Source: Astropecten irregularis
Taxonomy: Eukaryota; Echinodermata; Asteroidea; Paxillosida; Astropectinidae
Direction: 5' to 3'
Length of the DNA stretch: 64,000 bases
Assembly: GCA_963971285.1 (NCBI GenBank)
Contig: OZ020246.1
Coordinates: forward strand, 21,373,217-21,437,216
The position numbers were made by a program, and so were the translations under genes. The notes under the pieces are model-generated. The model was not told where the DNA came from and searched no databases. It saw only the letters and a program-made list of their open reading frames with translations. Positions 1 through 11,955 of this stretch are shown one piece after another. Positions within the stretch are counted from its first letter, which is position 1, and every line of letters starts with the position of its first letter.

Positions 1-2218
1 ATGTACGTATAAGATCCGACAGTGCAATGAAACCAAAACAATAGGGTTCCAATGAATTCAATATAATGGAGTAAATGCAGTTCTCTCTAGACAAAAAGGT
101 TCAATGCACGCGATATCTAGCTGTTTATAGGCCTATATTTGCTTTTTTTAATCTAAAATTTACTTTATCAGACAGGCCTATGTGCATTATCTTCTGCACA
201 CATAAAATAATATTATCTCCCAGTGACCATGCAGCGAACCTGACGTTCTGGGTTACACTGAGCACTGCAAACACAGTCGATAACGGGAGAGAAATACAAA
301 ACGTTTTATTATGCACAAACAACAACCTGTCAGCATCCCAAATGACGAATCGTCATATAATTATAATAATATGACCATGAGATGCAGTGGACGGCTGGAC
401 GAGGCATTTGTCACTCGGGACAATTATTAATGCAATTAGAGCCACAAAGGTCACCAGTCCTGCACTTTAAACGCCATTAATACGTGGCTTGTTTGAATAA
501 TTAGTCTCTCTTTTTTCCCTCCGTAAATACATTTATAAACCGAACTGACCAGTGACCACTGGGAAGCGATATGCACTGACCGTTAATTGTTTTGTCTTCT
601 TTTTGATAATTACTACCTCCATGCATGTACAAAGTATACCTGCATTTATAACACAATTCATTTTGCTAGCGCGATACCATTATATTATTATTAATCCAGC
701 CCGTATAATGGCATATTATGCCTAAATTATTGTGTTGTATCTTTTGTATGCACTGTTCGTTATGACATGCACGTGTGCATATGTGTGTGTGTTGGAACCT
801 TCTTTGGTTGGAACTTGGAACAACTAGCCTAACCTGAAGCCATTAAACAGGATTGCTTAAGATGAAATCTTTTAGAGAATTGAGGTATTGTGTACCATGA
901 AGGAAGGTCCTTCATTCCTCCATTGGGTATAATGCAATGGGATCTTTACAACCACGTGTTACACCCGTTTATGGCACGTATTACTAGTTCCAAGCATGAA
1001 GAAGGAAGGTTTCCTGGCAAAAACTCGGTCTGTGACGTTGCAAAAGAAAGGTCTATTTTCCCCGTATACATTGTATTCTAATACGCTCACATAGATTAAA
1101 GTGCATTACTCATTTTGTAATTTCAAGGACGACTTTGAACAAAATGAAGTTCATTCCAGGACAACGGCGGTTTCATTGATGTTCCTTAATCTTCTTGTCC
1201 TCAGTCATAATACAGGACACATACAAAAGGCATGTTACTTGGTAGACCAACGACAGAACCATGGCCGGAGGAAGGAAAGGCCGCTCCATGGCAGAACTAA
1301 CTGAAGGGCAGTATCAACAGTAATCAGTCCAAACTAAGTAAAACTCAACAGAAACACGGTGACAATGTGGATCGGTTTGCGGAAACACCATGTAATATTC
1401 ATTTGTACAAAAATAAATCAGAGATGCAAGCGAGATTAATTTAATTTCCAGGTCCCTCTGCTTATCTGTTGACCGACAAAGAACTTGGTTTGGCGCTAGA
1501 AGGCTGCGGTTAGTATGGTCATCTGTGGGTTGGATGGCTTGAATAATCTGAAGTACTTAACTTTGCACAATGTAGATAAACTACTGTACATAACCGCCTA
1601 TACACTGTGAACACAGAAATGGGTAGAAAAAGTGAAATGGGATTAACACCCAAAGTCCTCCTGCAGATTACCAGCTCTTCACACTCCTGAGTAAAGAATA
1701 AAACCGCCGCAATTATAACCCCACACCCTGCTCTGTATTATTATATGCATGATACAAAGAGAACAGAGGAAATGGCCATTTAATGCTCAAACGTCGACGT
1801 CGTGTTCAAATTTCTGTCCCTCAAGACCAACTTGCCAAGCGAACACCAGCGCGAGTGGATCAGAGGAGAACCCACGTGGTCACGGAGAGAACAGTAACAC
1901 CAATCATGGAGAAAGGAAGAGACTCGATCTCCTCGGCTCCATGCACTAATCAACACATATTCCCCTCATCACCTCTGGTAGGATTCGAACCGGGAACCCT
2001 CGAGGTGGAAGAAGAAAATACAACTAACCGCCACATGGTAATAGAAAGTGCGTTTCATACTCGCATTTTGGCGCCAAAAAGAAGGACATTAAACTATGAT
2101 TTCAAAATAGGGCTTGGAATTGTGCACAGCGGACTTAAAGGTCATGGGTAATTCATGATTACTATATGCATGGAGGAAGATGAAAATGATAATGATAAGG
2201 GAAACTATAATAACTCAC
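1..2218. other. Gene-poor stretch, probably intron of the SLC7 gene
   Basis: No exon of the transporter or other gene is recognisable on either strand. It holds a fragment of a dispersed repeat at about 1355-1420 (also at 46405-46500 and 62330-62410) and a tRNA-like B-box remnant near 1980-2000. The short ORFs here look like chance. Confidence 0.5.
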
Positions 2219-2783
2219 CGATGCAAAGACACGCTAGAATCTGCACGAAGATGTAAGGGGGTGGGCAATCCGGATCCGGGAAAAACGGCAGAATAACGTA
2301 GTTAGCAAACACCAAAGCAACCAGCATGTTACCAGTCGGCACGATCATGACTAGGGACACCCAGAGCACGAGGAAGGCCGACAGCGGCCCGAAGGCGGCC
2401 AGGATGTAGGAGTACTCGGCACCGGACTCCGGGATGGTGGTGCCCAGCTCGGCGAAGCACAGGGCACCGATCAGGGAGAAGATGCCAGAGGAGATCCACA
2501 CCACCATGGACAGGCCGAAGGAACCCGTGTTCTGCAGGACACCGCCGGGCGTCAGGAAGATGCCCGACCCCACGATGTTGCCCACGATGACGGTGATGCC
2601 GGTGAACAGGCCGATCTGCGGGGCCATGCGGACACCACCACCGCTACCCTCACCGTCAACGCCTTCTCCTTCCAGGCCGGGTTTCGACGGTATCCGAGTC
2701 TCCACTTCATCGTTGGGGTCTACGGCTCCTTCGGTGGGCTTCTCCTTAGTGTCCACGTCCATTTTCAACTGAGGACGGCTCAC
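2219..2783 (-). CDS. SLC7-family amino-acid transporter (LAT/b0,+AT-like), first coding exon only
   Basis: Plasma-membrane exchanger of neutral or cationic amino acids, light-chain type; this is inferred from family resemblance. The exon encodes 188 residues. A hydrophilic acidic and glycine-rich N-terminus (about residues 1-52) is followed by TM1 with the family substrate-binding motif GNIVGSGIFLTPGG, then TM2 with ALCFAELGTTIPESGAEYSY and TM3 with PSAFLVLWVSL-like sequence (here PLSAFLVLWVSLVMIVPTGN). It stops at a clean donor (GGTGAGTTA, minus strand) with one base of the next codon. The remaining exons must lie left of the window; I found none in 1-2218. Start: Met at 2783, with an in-frame alternative Met8 at 2762. 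The exon is much more GC-rich than its surroundings. Which paralogue it is (SLC7A5, A6, A8 or A9 type) cannot be decided from TM1-3. Confidence 0.9.
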
Positions 2784-3911
2784 GTTGTTGAATCAGGACG
2801 TCTGACTCTACAGCTTAACTTCTCGGGTTGGTAGCTCCCCAGTAATGCTCTACCCTTTCGATAAGCACTAGTTTCCCAAGCTCACGGGTAGCGAAGCGTG
2901 GTGAGGTACTGTTCCTAGCTCTATGGGTATACCGTACAATCGTACCAGCAGCATGCAGCAGCTGTTTGTTTGCCAACAACCCCTTCCGTGTTATGACCAA
3001 CTTAACTTAATCATGTAGCTAGCTAGTGATGATGCAATGCACGTGGCCGAGGAGTACACGTGGAATGGTCGTGGCATTCGACTTCACTGATTGGCTATTA
3101 ATTCAGTGCAGATGCAAGCCGTGCATAATCTATGAAACTTAGCTTCGCAAGGTTAAGGTCATGTGCATGAGTATAAGTGTGTATTGACAAAAGTATACAT
3201 AGTAATACTTTTCAACACTCGTACTCCGTTATTTTGGGGTTTTGTGTATACAAAAGCAAGAGAGCTAAGAATTGTGACCTGGCCTACTTTGGCGGTTCCT
3301 ATCGGCATATTTTCGGTTCGTGCAGTTATGTGAATATAGTTATTATTCTGCATGGACAGATGGATTTCCTGCATTATAACGGGTTGGGTTTGTTTTTGTA
3401 CACGCCGCACATGCCATGTGTGTAATCATCCATACGGAACAGAGTAGATCACCACGTGGGCGCAAAGGGCCGGGGTGGCATTTTATTAATAATTAGGATT
3501 TCCTCTTTTTCTGCTACATGTATCATAATGTATAGACCCTACTGTATGCTATTGCTAGTGGTGTATCGCGTGCCTAATTTTTCCCGTCCGGCCAGCATGA
3601 GATGTCATCAAGATCGAGACATCATAGCATTGGATTTTGGCACCACGTGAGGCATTGACATGACTCGTAGAATGAACCATGTAGCTCTATATAAATTATG
3701 ATTGAACCATGTAATGGAGGTAGAAATAGACTCGGCCCAATTTCATGGAATCCTACGGCCGATGTTTGTACCACGGGCACAGCTAGTGTGAAATCGCGCC
3801 GCCATATTATAATGCATCATCCGTCAGCAGAAATTCCTTGCTTACCGTTACCAAAAAGAAAACACTCCTGTGAAATACGCTATTTACCGTAAGCAAAAGA
3901 AATATGTGACC

Positions 3912-4481
3912 TAGTCTGGTTCCCGGACCCCAAAAGCGCCAGACTATTGTCTGTCAAATATAGGGTCCGGTATCGGCTACGTGTACTGGAGGGTCACGTG
4001 ACCAAAAAGACCAAGTTTTGGCTTTTTACGGAAAAATCCGAAACATTACGAACTCGTTTTCGTTCAACTTGGGATAGCAACGTTGACTTTCGGCTATTTC
4101 CGACAGGTCACGCGAGGTCATGTACTTCAGGGAAAGACAGGTCATGTACGTATGTTTCATTCCGGCTACAGTTAGCCCAAATAGAGCATAATTATTGTCC
4201 ACATACAACAGAGCACTTTTCCTAATTATGCACTTTTGAGGAGTTTGTTGTATGGTTTTTTCCCACTCTTTGATTTCTTATTCTGTCCAGATAAAATTGC
4301 ATGTGCTTACAAAAGTGCAAAAATTAATGCTAAAATTTAATCTCGCTAAACTCTAAAACTAGCTTCCGCGCCTGCGCAGACATGACAGCTGTTTCATGTT
4401 CTATTTTTAACCGTAGCCGATACCTGACCTAAGATTTTTAATAAGAGACGTCGGGGAATCTTTGGGCAGGGAACCAGACTA
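3912..4481. mobile_element. 570-bp MITE with about 70-bp TIRs and a perfect 9-bp target duplication
   Basis: The ends are TAGTCTGGTTCCC and GGGAACCAGACTA. The inverted similarity continues about 70 bp inward to GGTATCGGCTACG and its complement. The element is bracketed by TATGTGACC at 3903-3911 and 4482-4490. A 9-bp duplication fits Mutator-like elements best, but the superfamily is inferred. No transposase is encoded, so it is non-autonomous. Confidence 0.85.
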
Positions 4482-4749
4482 TATGTGACCGTAAGCAAAT
4501 AATTTTTTTTAACTGTAACAGATTCCATGAAATTGGGCCATGGCCTCCTGACAGCTCTGATGATGAAACCCATTATTGATGTATAGGCCTACTTCATGCA
4601 TATGTTTCATGCAACTCGGTGCTCCGGTATTTCTTTATGGCCAGCTGGCCACAATTAGGCCATTATAATAATAAATCATAAACATCAACTAAAAAAATGA
4701 CCTGGAAATTTATAATGCTTCGACTGAGCTGAGTAATTAAGGAGGGACT

Positions 4750-4960
4750 GACGAGTCAGTGAAAACAGCCACAGTATTTCTTAAGTCTTTTCTCAAGTCT
4801 TTTCGGTCGTTGTTTTACAAATTTCTGGATAAATACACCATTTCAGGCGGAAAAGTTTTAACGGTATGCTTCTACCACCATCATATTCATGTGAAAGTTA
4901 TACGTAAATCTGTGAACACTTCTGTTTTGGTTTCTTACCAAAGTATGATACTACCTTTAA
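4750..4960 (+). mobile_element. TTAA-flanked MITE, 5'-truncated copy
   Basis: This is the right part of a repeat family ending in ACCAAAGTATGATACTACCTTTAA, with an internal stretch containing TTCTGGATAAATACA. Fuller copies lie at 10152-10521, 11482-11838 and 28697-29078. The copy lacks the left terminus. Confidence 0.7.
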
Positions 4961-5699
4961 TTACGCATGACGCTTCGACCCACAGCAGGATCAAGTTCTC
5001 TAGGCAAAAGAAAGAAATAGTAAGGCGTGAATTGTAATGTCATAAAATATAGTTCCTTCTAAAGTTCAATCGTCAAAGTTCACATCAGGCTCCACAATGG
5101 TCTCCGCCAACGCAGCTGGCTAGGCTTGTAAAATAATGTTGATTCTATATGATAATGGTCCACGCTGTAGTCTTTCGTCAAGGCCTTCGTGGCTGTATAC
5201 TGTCTTCTTCGTGCGGCATCCCATAACGCCAATCATAATCACCGGACTTGATCTCAAGACCATGCATATTAGACTCAGCTGTTCAATGTTAATTTAAACA
5301 TCTCACCATGATCTCACCATGGAGGAAGGAAGTTCTCACACAGACGAGACTAAGTTCTTTAAGTCGCCCAACTTCCTCCGTGATTGAGTCATAATTATAG
5401 CCTGGGCAGTCTTAAGCCGTGCATTTACGGCTTTTAAACCACCTGCGATTGCAGTAAGTTCAAAAAGTCAAAATCAGAAATCATTATAAGGCTTTATGTA
5501 ATCCTGAAAAGGAACACCACACAAAGCTCATCATTATGTGACCTATATCATGCATACAGGATTATCATGCAGGATTAGCATGCAGGCCATGCAGATGTCC
5601 CTCCCAAAGAAGCCGAGTTTGTCTTATGATTGTAAACCAAACTGGGAATTTGCGATGTTTGCGATGTTTTATGATTTGAAAAGTGAACTAAAGAAAAAT

Positions 5700-5837
5700 T
5701 GACTGGAGCGGGATTCAAACCGGCGACCTCCTGAATACCGTATACAGGCGCTCTACCAAATGAGCCATCCAGCCCTATGTTGGTGGTGTCCCTAATAGTA
5801 AATTATCTTTGTTCGTTTGGCAGTCAGAAGCCATGTA
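5700..5837 (-). mobile_element. tRNA-derived SINE-type repeat, left part, interrupted by a foldback element
   Basis: Read on the minus strand it has an A box (TGGCTCATTTGGTAGAGCG) and a B box (GGTTTGAATCCC), as in a tRNA-derived SINE head, joined to the sequence AATTATCTTTGTTCG. The repeat is broken at AGCCATG by the foldback element and resumes at 8211. The uninterrupted sequence can be read in the related copy near 8540-8640. Confidence 0.8.
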
Positions 5838-7366
5838 TGGGCGGCCAAAAGGGCCAAAATTAAAAAAAAAGTTAAGAAGGACAAACAAAACATCTAAAGA
5901 CCAAATTTATTCAAAGAAAGGACAAATCAACAAAAGAACAAATACACGAAAAGAACAAATGTAAACCAAAAGACAAAACTAGAAGAAGACAACTTCACAA
6001 GAAGACAAAATCGAAGTCGAACAAATGACAAAATGGCAAAAGGACAAATTTACAAACAGACAAAACCAAATCAAACAAAGAACAAAACGGCAAAAGGACA
6101 AATTGACAAAAAGACAAATCCAAAATCAAACAAAGGACTGAACGGCAAAAGGACAAATTAAAAAAAGACAAATCCAAAATCAAACAAAGGACAAAACAGC
6201 AAAAGGACAAATCTTCAAAAAGACCAAACCAAAATCAAACAAAGAAAAAAATAACAAGAGGACCGATTTAAAGAAAGACAGTAAAAAAACAAATCACGCG
6301 CAAAACCTCAAGAGGACGAATGCACACAATTAAGGACGAAGTGAAAATCAGACGACCGCTATTACACACAACCATGTTGGAAAACTGAAAAGGTCACTCA
6401 CTCACACAAGACGAACATTTTCACAAACGGACAAAGGTCGTTGCGAAGAGAACTGACCAGCACCGAACGATGGGGGCGGCCCCCATTCTCTGTCTCAATT
6501 GTTTTTGGAGGTCCCTTTACAATTTTAGTGGAGAACCTGCTGGAGTGAATTCCCAGGAGTACTATTTGCCTCAGGGCATAGATCTGGTTCACTGCTGTAG
6601 CACATCTGTTACGTAATACCCTAGCTAAAACAAACTGGAGTACAGCCACTGTGTGTTCATTATGTAGGCCTACTGCATTTACTGTACATTAAGTACATGT
6701 ACATGTAGTACATGCCCGCATTTAGGGTACTTTCTCTTGGCTTGTGACAACTGCAAAAAATCTGGTAAACTCTTGATTTTTGCATGGCCCTGCAATTGAA
6801 AACAAAGTTTTTAACAGTCTTATTTTACTACTAATGAAGGGATTGAAGGCACATGAGGAGCAAAAGACGTCTGCTAGTATATATATAGGCTGTCCCTGCC
6901 GATTTTGAATTATTTTGCTTGACAGCTCGCTTGACATTGTGGATTTTCAACTTTACAGCTACAGCCTACAAGCATAAACTTCAAGCATACAATTTAAAAT
7001 CGTTATAGCCGTTAGACGGAACATGGAGGAAGGAAAAGAACCTTTCATGGGGTTCGCATAGGCCTACGTACATTGTGATCGAGAGCAATACAACAACATG
7101 GTGATTTAAATATTGGAACACATTGCACTGTTTGATTTGGAGTCTTTCTTTTTTCGTATACCTCCACACAATTATTGGAACAAAACAACATGTTTAGGCC
7201 CTAAACCAATTTTTTTTTAAAAATCGTCCTTCCATTGGAGAAGTTATCCTTTTTATAGCTCCATGGTATAACTATATCAAAGGCCTCACCCCCCCCCCCC
7301 AAAAAAAAAAACATATATCAACGAGATTTTCTTCGTGAAATTGTTAATTGGCACAAATTCCCCCCG

Positions 7367-7397
<31 letters not shown>

Positions 7398-8210
7398 AAG
7401 ATAAAGAAAAAAGGGAAACCCTGATGAAATAACCAGCGCCTTCTGCTGGAGACAGACAACATAATTATAACTCATCCTATAACTTATACTATAAGACCGC
7501 ATCCTAGCTTTGTGGTATTTATCAGAATATTCAAGCTCGGACTGGAGTGAATGGGAAGCCTGTAAGCCCAGTCCACTCGTTTCGAAAACGATCCATGGAG
7601 ACAGAGATAGAGATTATATAAGTCAATGGGGGCCGCCCCCATCGTTCGGTGCTGGTCAGTTCTCTTCGCAATGACCTTTGTCCGTTTGTGAAAATGTTCG
7701 TCCTGTGTACGTGAGTGACCTTTTCAGTTTTCCAACATGTGTGTGTGTAATAGCGGTCGTCTGATTTTCACTTCGTCCTTAATTGTGTGCATTCGTCTTC
7801 TTGTGGTTTTGCGTGTGATTTGTTTTTTTACTTCTTTCTTTAAATCGGTCCTCTTGTTATTTTTTTCTTCGTTTGATTTTGGTTTTGTCTTTTTGTAAAT
7901 TTGTCCTCTTGCCGTTTTGTCCTTTGTTTGATTTTGGTTTTGTCTGTTTGTAAATTTGTCCTCTTGTCATTTTGTCCTTTGTTTGATTTTGGTTTTGTCT
8001 GTTTGTAAATTTGTCCTCTTGTCGTTTTGTCATTTGTTTGATTTTGTCTTCTTGTGAAGTTGTCTTCTTCTAGTTTTGTCCTTTGATTTACATTTTGTCT
8101 TCTCGTGAATTTGTTCTTTTGTTGATTTGTCCTTTGTTTAAATAAAATTGATCTTTGGATTATTTTGTCCTTCTAAACATTTGTTTGATTTTGGCCCTTT
8201 TGGCCGCCCA
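5838..8210. mobile_element. 2.4-kb foldback-type DNA element with arms of about 0.6 kb
   Basis: The outer ends TATGGGCGGCC and GGCCGCCCAT begin long inverted arms (about 5838-6490 and 7610-8210). The arms consist largely of degenerate short tandem repeats: GGACAAA/ACAAAC purine-rich on the left and the complementary TTTGTCC/GTTTG on the right. They end inward at a GGGGGCGGCCCCC-like palindrome. AGCCATG occurs on both sides, and the same site is unoccupied near 8540, so a 6-7-bp target duplication is likely. The roughly 1.1-kb middle has no recognisable transposase. The small ORFs inside (for example 6398-6649 minus) match nothing I know. Confidence 0.85.
7271..7401. repeat. Poly-C/poly-A homopolymer runs
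   Basis: Two tracts of ten or more C followed by ten or more A lie in the centre of the foldback element. Such sites are prone to assembly and length error. Confidence 0.9.
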
Positions 8211-8760
8211 TAGCCATGAAACCACGCACACACCGCCATATCCCAGGGATCATTTCCATCGATATGCAATGCTGCAACCTGAGAACGGTACATGGGGAAT
8301 CATTTAAAGATGATCACTCAAATTTAGAGGATATCGCTTTTTAATTAATATAATCATACATTTTTTCAATTTGTCTTTGTTCACTTTTCAATGACTTTAA
8401 TTTCAGTCAGTTTCCCTTGTGGTTATTTAATGATCATATTAATTAAAAAGCGATATCCTCTAAATTTGAGTGAGGGCCCATATACCGTTCTCAGGTTGCA
8501 GCATTGTGCGTGTATCATTGAAATGATCCTTGGGGTATGGTGGTGTGTGTGTGATTTCATGGCTTCTGACTGCCTAAACGAACAAAGATAATTGACTATT
8601 TGGGACTCAACACCAACTTAGGGCTGGATGGAACGGTGCATGTACGGTAGGTCGCCGGTTCGAATCCCGGCTCCAGTAAAAAATTTTCTTTGTTCACTTT
8701 TCAATCGGACTTTAATTTCAGTCACTTTCCCTTAATTGTGGTTATTGTTTTGATGATGAT
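8211..8760. mobile_element. Composite SINE-related repeats in inverted arrangement
   Basis: 8211-8390 continues the repeat interrupted at 5837. 8395-8700 is a longer copy of the same sequence in the opposite orientation, so 8215-8360 and 8430-8570 form an inverted repeat. The tail TTCACTTTTCAATGACTTTA occurs near 8381 and, slightly changed, again near 8693. A B box (GGTTCGAATCCC) lies at about 8657-8668. Confidence 0.75.
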
Positions 8761-9599
8761 GTTTCATGATTGTTAGTATGCGACATACGCCTAACATTTA
8801 TTACGCGGCATCCCAAGAGACGGGTGTTTAAAACAATATTGAAGAACGTTAAACAAAGGCAACTTGAATTTGGTAATTTCCAATTCCGTACCAAATTCCA
8901 GTTTAAGCCTGGGTGTTTCTTTCAGTTTATTCATATTTTCTCATTAAAAGGCAAATCACGTTTTACTTTTATCCCTTTTAAAAATACACCAGCCGGAACA
9001 GACGAAAGTCATATACAGTATTTTCAACATGGTAAATCTATATACTGGGGCAATGATTATATTATGTTAATGTAGGCGTTGTAAATAATACGGGTATCTA
9101 TAACGGCTGATCAACCAGTTTGTACACGTATAGAATGTAGAACTCTCTTGGAATTTAAAAAAGCAACTGAATATCAAAATCTAAGAGATTAGAAACCGAA
9201 ACATTTATATTCATCACGAAACGCAATACAGGTTAACCAAACTTTCTGAAATAAGAATTATACTGGTTCCTTGATGGAAAAACTATCTGTATACACGTAT
9301 AGTTATTTTACCATTATAATTCCACACGTCATACAAGCTAATAATATACCCCAAAACTTTGTGGCTGTAAGTTACACTAACTGTCGAAAGTGACTTGGGC
9401 CAATCTTAAATTACATGTCATTAAGATCTTTAGAGTTGCCGAATGCCGACAAATAAACTGAATTGGTGTAATTTATTTATAACAAAACGTAACTATTATA
9501 CACGGTATACAGTATACAGTATTGATCAAAATTCTGTCAATCTGTCAGGAATTTCCCCGGCCCCTATGCGCCATTCGGAATAAACCTGAACTTGAAGCA

Positions 9600-10070
9600 C
9601 GAGTCTGTATTTTTCATATACAATACAGTACGTTGGCTCGGTGTGCAAAGATCAACGTCGAACTTCTGCCGTGTCTAATGCAATACATTGCAATCGACAT
9701 CAAAGCGGTGGAAGTTCGGCAGTTGTTCCAAACCGCCGGTTTTCTGTTAACCTTAATGCAAATTCGAACATGGCGGACCAAGAGAGAGTTATGATATTGC
9801 ATTATATTCTTCTGCGAGAAGGCGGTGCTCTCTCTTTTAAAATGGTACGGGGTGGAACTCCGATTTGGGACGTTTCAATTGAATTAGACACGGCAAAAAT
9901 CGACGTTTGAAGTCGTGCCGCTCTTCTGCCGTTAAAAGCGGCAAGCCCTGTCGATCTTTCGGCAGAAAACCGGCAGTTGCTTCAAACGTCGAATTTCTGC
10001 CGTGTCTTATTCAAACTTTGGCCAATATTTGAATTAGACACGGCAGAAGTTCGACGTTTGAAGCGGGCCT
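9600..10070. repeat. Dispersed palindromic repeat with a recurring GACACGGCAGAAGTTCGACG motif
   Basis: The motif (or TTCTGCCGTGTCTAATTCAA on the other strand) occurs at about 9650-9690, 9880-9910, 9985-10010 and 10030-10065 in alternating orientation, sharing the CGACGTTTGAAG core. It looks like nested copies of a short palindromic mobile element. The family is not assigned. Confidence 0.65.
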
Positions 10071-10151
10071 AACTGAAACGAATGCCGTTTTTTACGAGTA
10101 TACAAACCATGGCGCTGTTATCCTTTTATAGCTCCACGTGCAAACGAATTC

Positions 10152-10521
10152 TTAAAGGTAATATCATACTTTGGTTTTTATCATATACAGAATCATGGGC
10201 AAAAATATCATGACAGATACAGTAATAGTCATCTGTGAAAATTTCAGTCCCAGCATTCAGTTCCCATTTTTTTGAGAAAACAGTGAAAAACAGCCACAGT
10301 ATTTTTAAAGTCTTGTCTCTTTTATTTCTTATCTTTTAAAAGATCAAAAATATTTTCGGTCGTTGTTTTACTAATTTCTGGATAAATACACTATTTAAGG
10401 CGGAACAATGTTAACGGTATGTTTCTACCACCGCCATCTTCATACCCTGTAAGTATTACGTAAATCTGTGAACATTTCTGTTTTGGTTTCTTATAACCAA
10501 AGTATGATACTATACCTTTAA
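10152..10521. mobile_element. TTAA-flanked MITE, about 370 bp
   Basis: Begins TTAAAGGTAATATCATACTT and ends GTATGATACTATACCTTTAA, a TIR pair flanked by TTAA. Same family as 4750-4960, 11482-11838, 28697-29078 and 53680-53815. TTAA targets fit piggyBac- or Kolobok-type elements; no coding capacity is seen. Confidence 0.8.
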
Positions 10522-11481
10522 CAATTTGCGAATGCGAAGTTGATTTGTATGACGATTGTGAGGATTAAAGCGGCGCCACTGATCTGAGTGATGTAAATCC
10601 ACACGGACAACAAACATCTACATTTGCATGTTTACTACCGATCCGTTGTAGGATCATAATAGTGCTAATGTATCGGCGTTGTTCATGGACTACTGATGAG
10701 GTCAATATTCGGCATGTAAGCCTATATATACATCATGTATAGTAAGTTTACGGCATGTTCATAACTCTGTTCCCCGCCAAACAGTTCAGAGATCTTTTTA
10801 TTCCGGCAGTCTACACTGTACTGTCACAGTGGTATACACTCGGGTGAAATGAAGCTGCCAGACGTATAATTAATCTTTTAAAATACCTCAATTCGAAACC
10901 GCAACCGAGGCTACGGCTCGCTTACTACGTCTCCATGTCATAAAAGTTGAAATGCACCTGGTGTTTTTGTTGATAAAAGATGAAACAGCGTTTTGTTGTT
11001 CGAACAAAGCATCCACTTCGAAACTGTACATAAAAAGTATATACTTTGAAGCTACTACTGTAAAATTGATGATGCACGCAATAATACAGCCGAGATTTCA
11101 GAAAGTACTTTGTTGTGTATCAATACTTTGCAGGCTTTATACTGTAACTTTGTACTTTTTGTTTGCAGACAATTGGCAGTATATAAGTCAACGTACTTTT
11201 AACTAATAGCAGCTGTTATTCAGATAAGCCGTGAAATTAATTATGAGCATTTTTGAGCGATCTGTATAAAGGGCTCTTCTAAGCCAAAGAAGCAGAGTTC
11301 ACTGATGAGATACTGGATAAAAATGATCAACCTCGGCCCAGATAGAATACTGGCGGTGCATAAATGTGACTTTGTTAATTTCATTGGTATATTAATTGCC
11401 TACAGTGATGACAAACATAATATTTATTGGCGAATAGATCAGCCTCTCCAATTTACTGATAATGGCTAACAAGAGTGCGTC

Positions 11482-11838
11482 TTAAATGTAATGTAAAACT
11501 TTGGTCTTTGTCAAAGAAATACAGATTCATTGGCAAATATATCAAGGAAGATACATACAGTAACAGTTATCTGTGAAATTTTCAGTCCCCTTTACGGTGC
11601 CCACTTTTTGAGAAAACAGTGAAAAACGCGCACAGTATTTCTTAAGTCTTTTCACCGTTATTTTTTACCTTTAAAATATCAAAATTGTTTTTGGTCATTG
11701 TTTTTTAATATTTTCTGGATAAATACAGCATTTCAGGCAAAAACATTTAAACGGTATGTTTCAACCATCACCATCTCCATTCCCTCTGTGGAGATTTTTG
11801 TTTCGGTATGCTATACCAAAGTATGATACTACCTTTAA
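11482..11838. mobile_element. TTAA-flanked MITE, about 355 bp
   Basis: Ends in GTATGATACTACCTTTAA and starts with a more diverged left terminus (CTTAAATGTAATGTAAAACT). It lies only about 120 bp upstream of the FBXL18 start codon, so it may overlap that gene's promoter or 5' UTR. Confidence 0.75.
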
Positions 11839-11955
11839 AGCAAATAAACTTCCGTACTTTGTAACCCATCCCGAAGGTAGGCCTATACTTGTTTGCATGA
11901 CATCAGTCGCAGTGATGTCATCAACAAAAACACACATTGCAGGCCACCAAAAAAC

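Noticed and set aside
2434-2772. Plus-strand ORF of 112 codons
   Set aside because: Antisense shadow of the GC-rich SLC7 exon.
5700-5775. tRNA gene (also at 8630, 22550, 56890)
   Set aside because: A and B boxes are present but no acceptor-stem pairing or proper anticodon arm. Multiple copies share non-tRNA flanks, so they are SINE heads.
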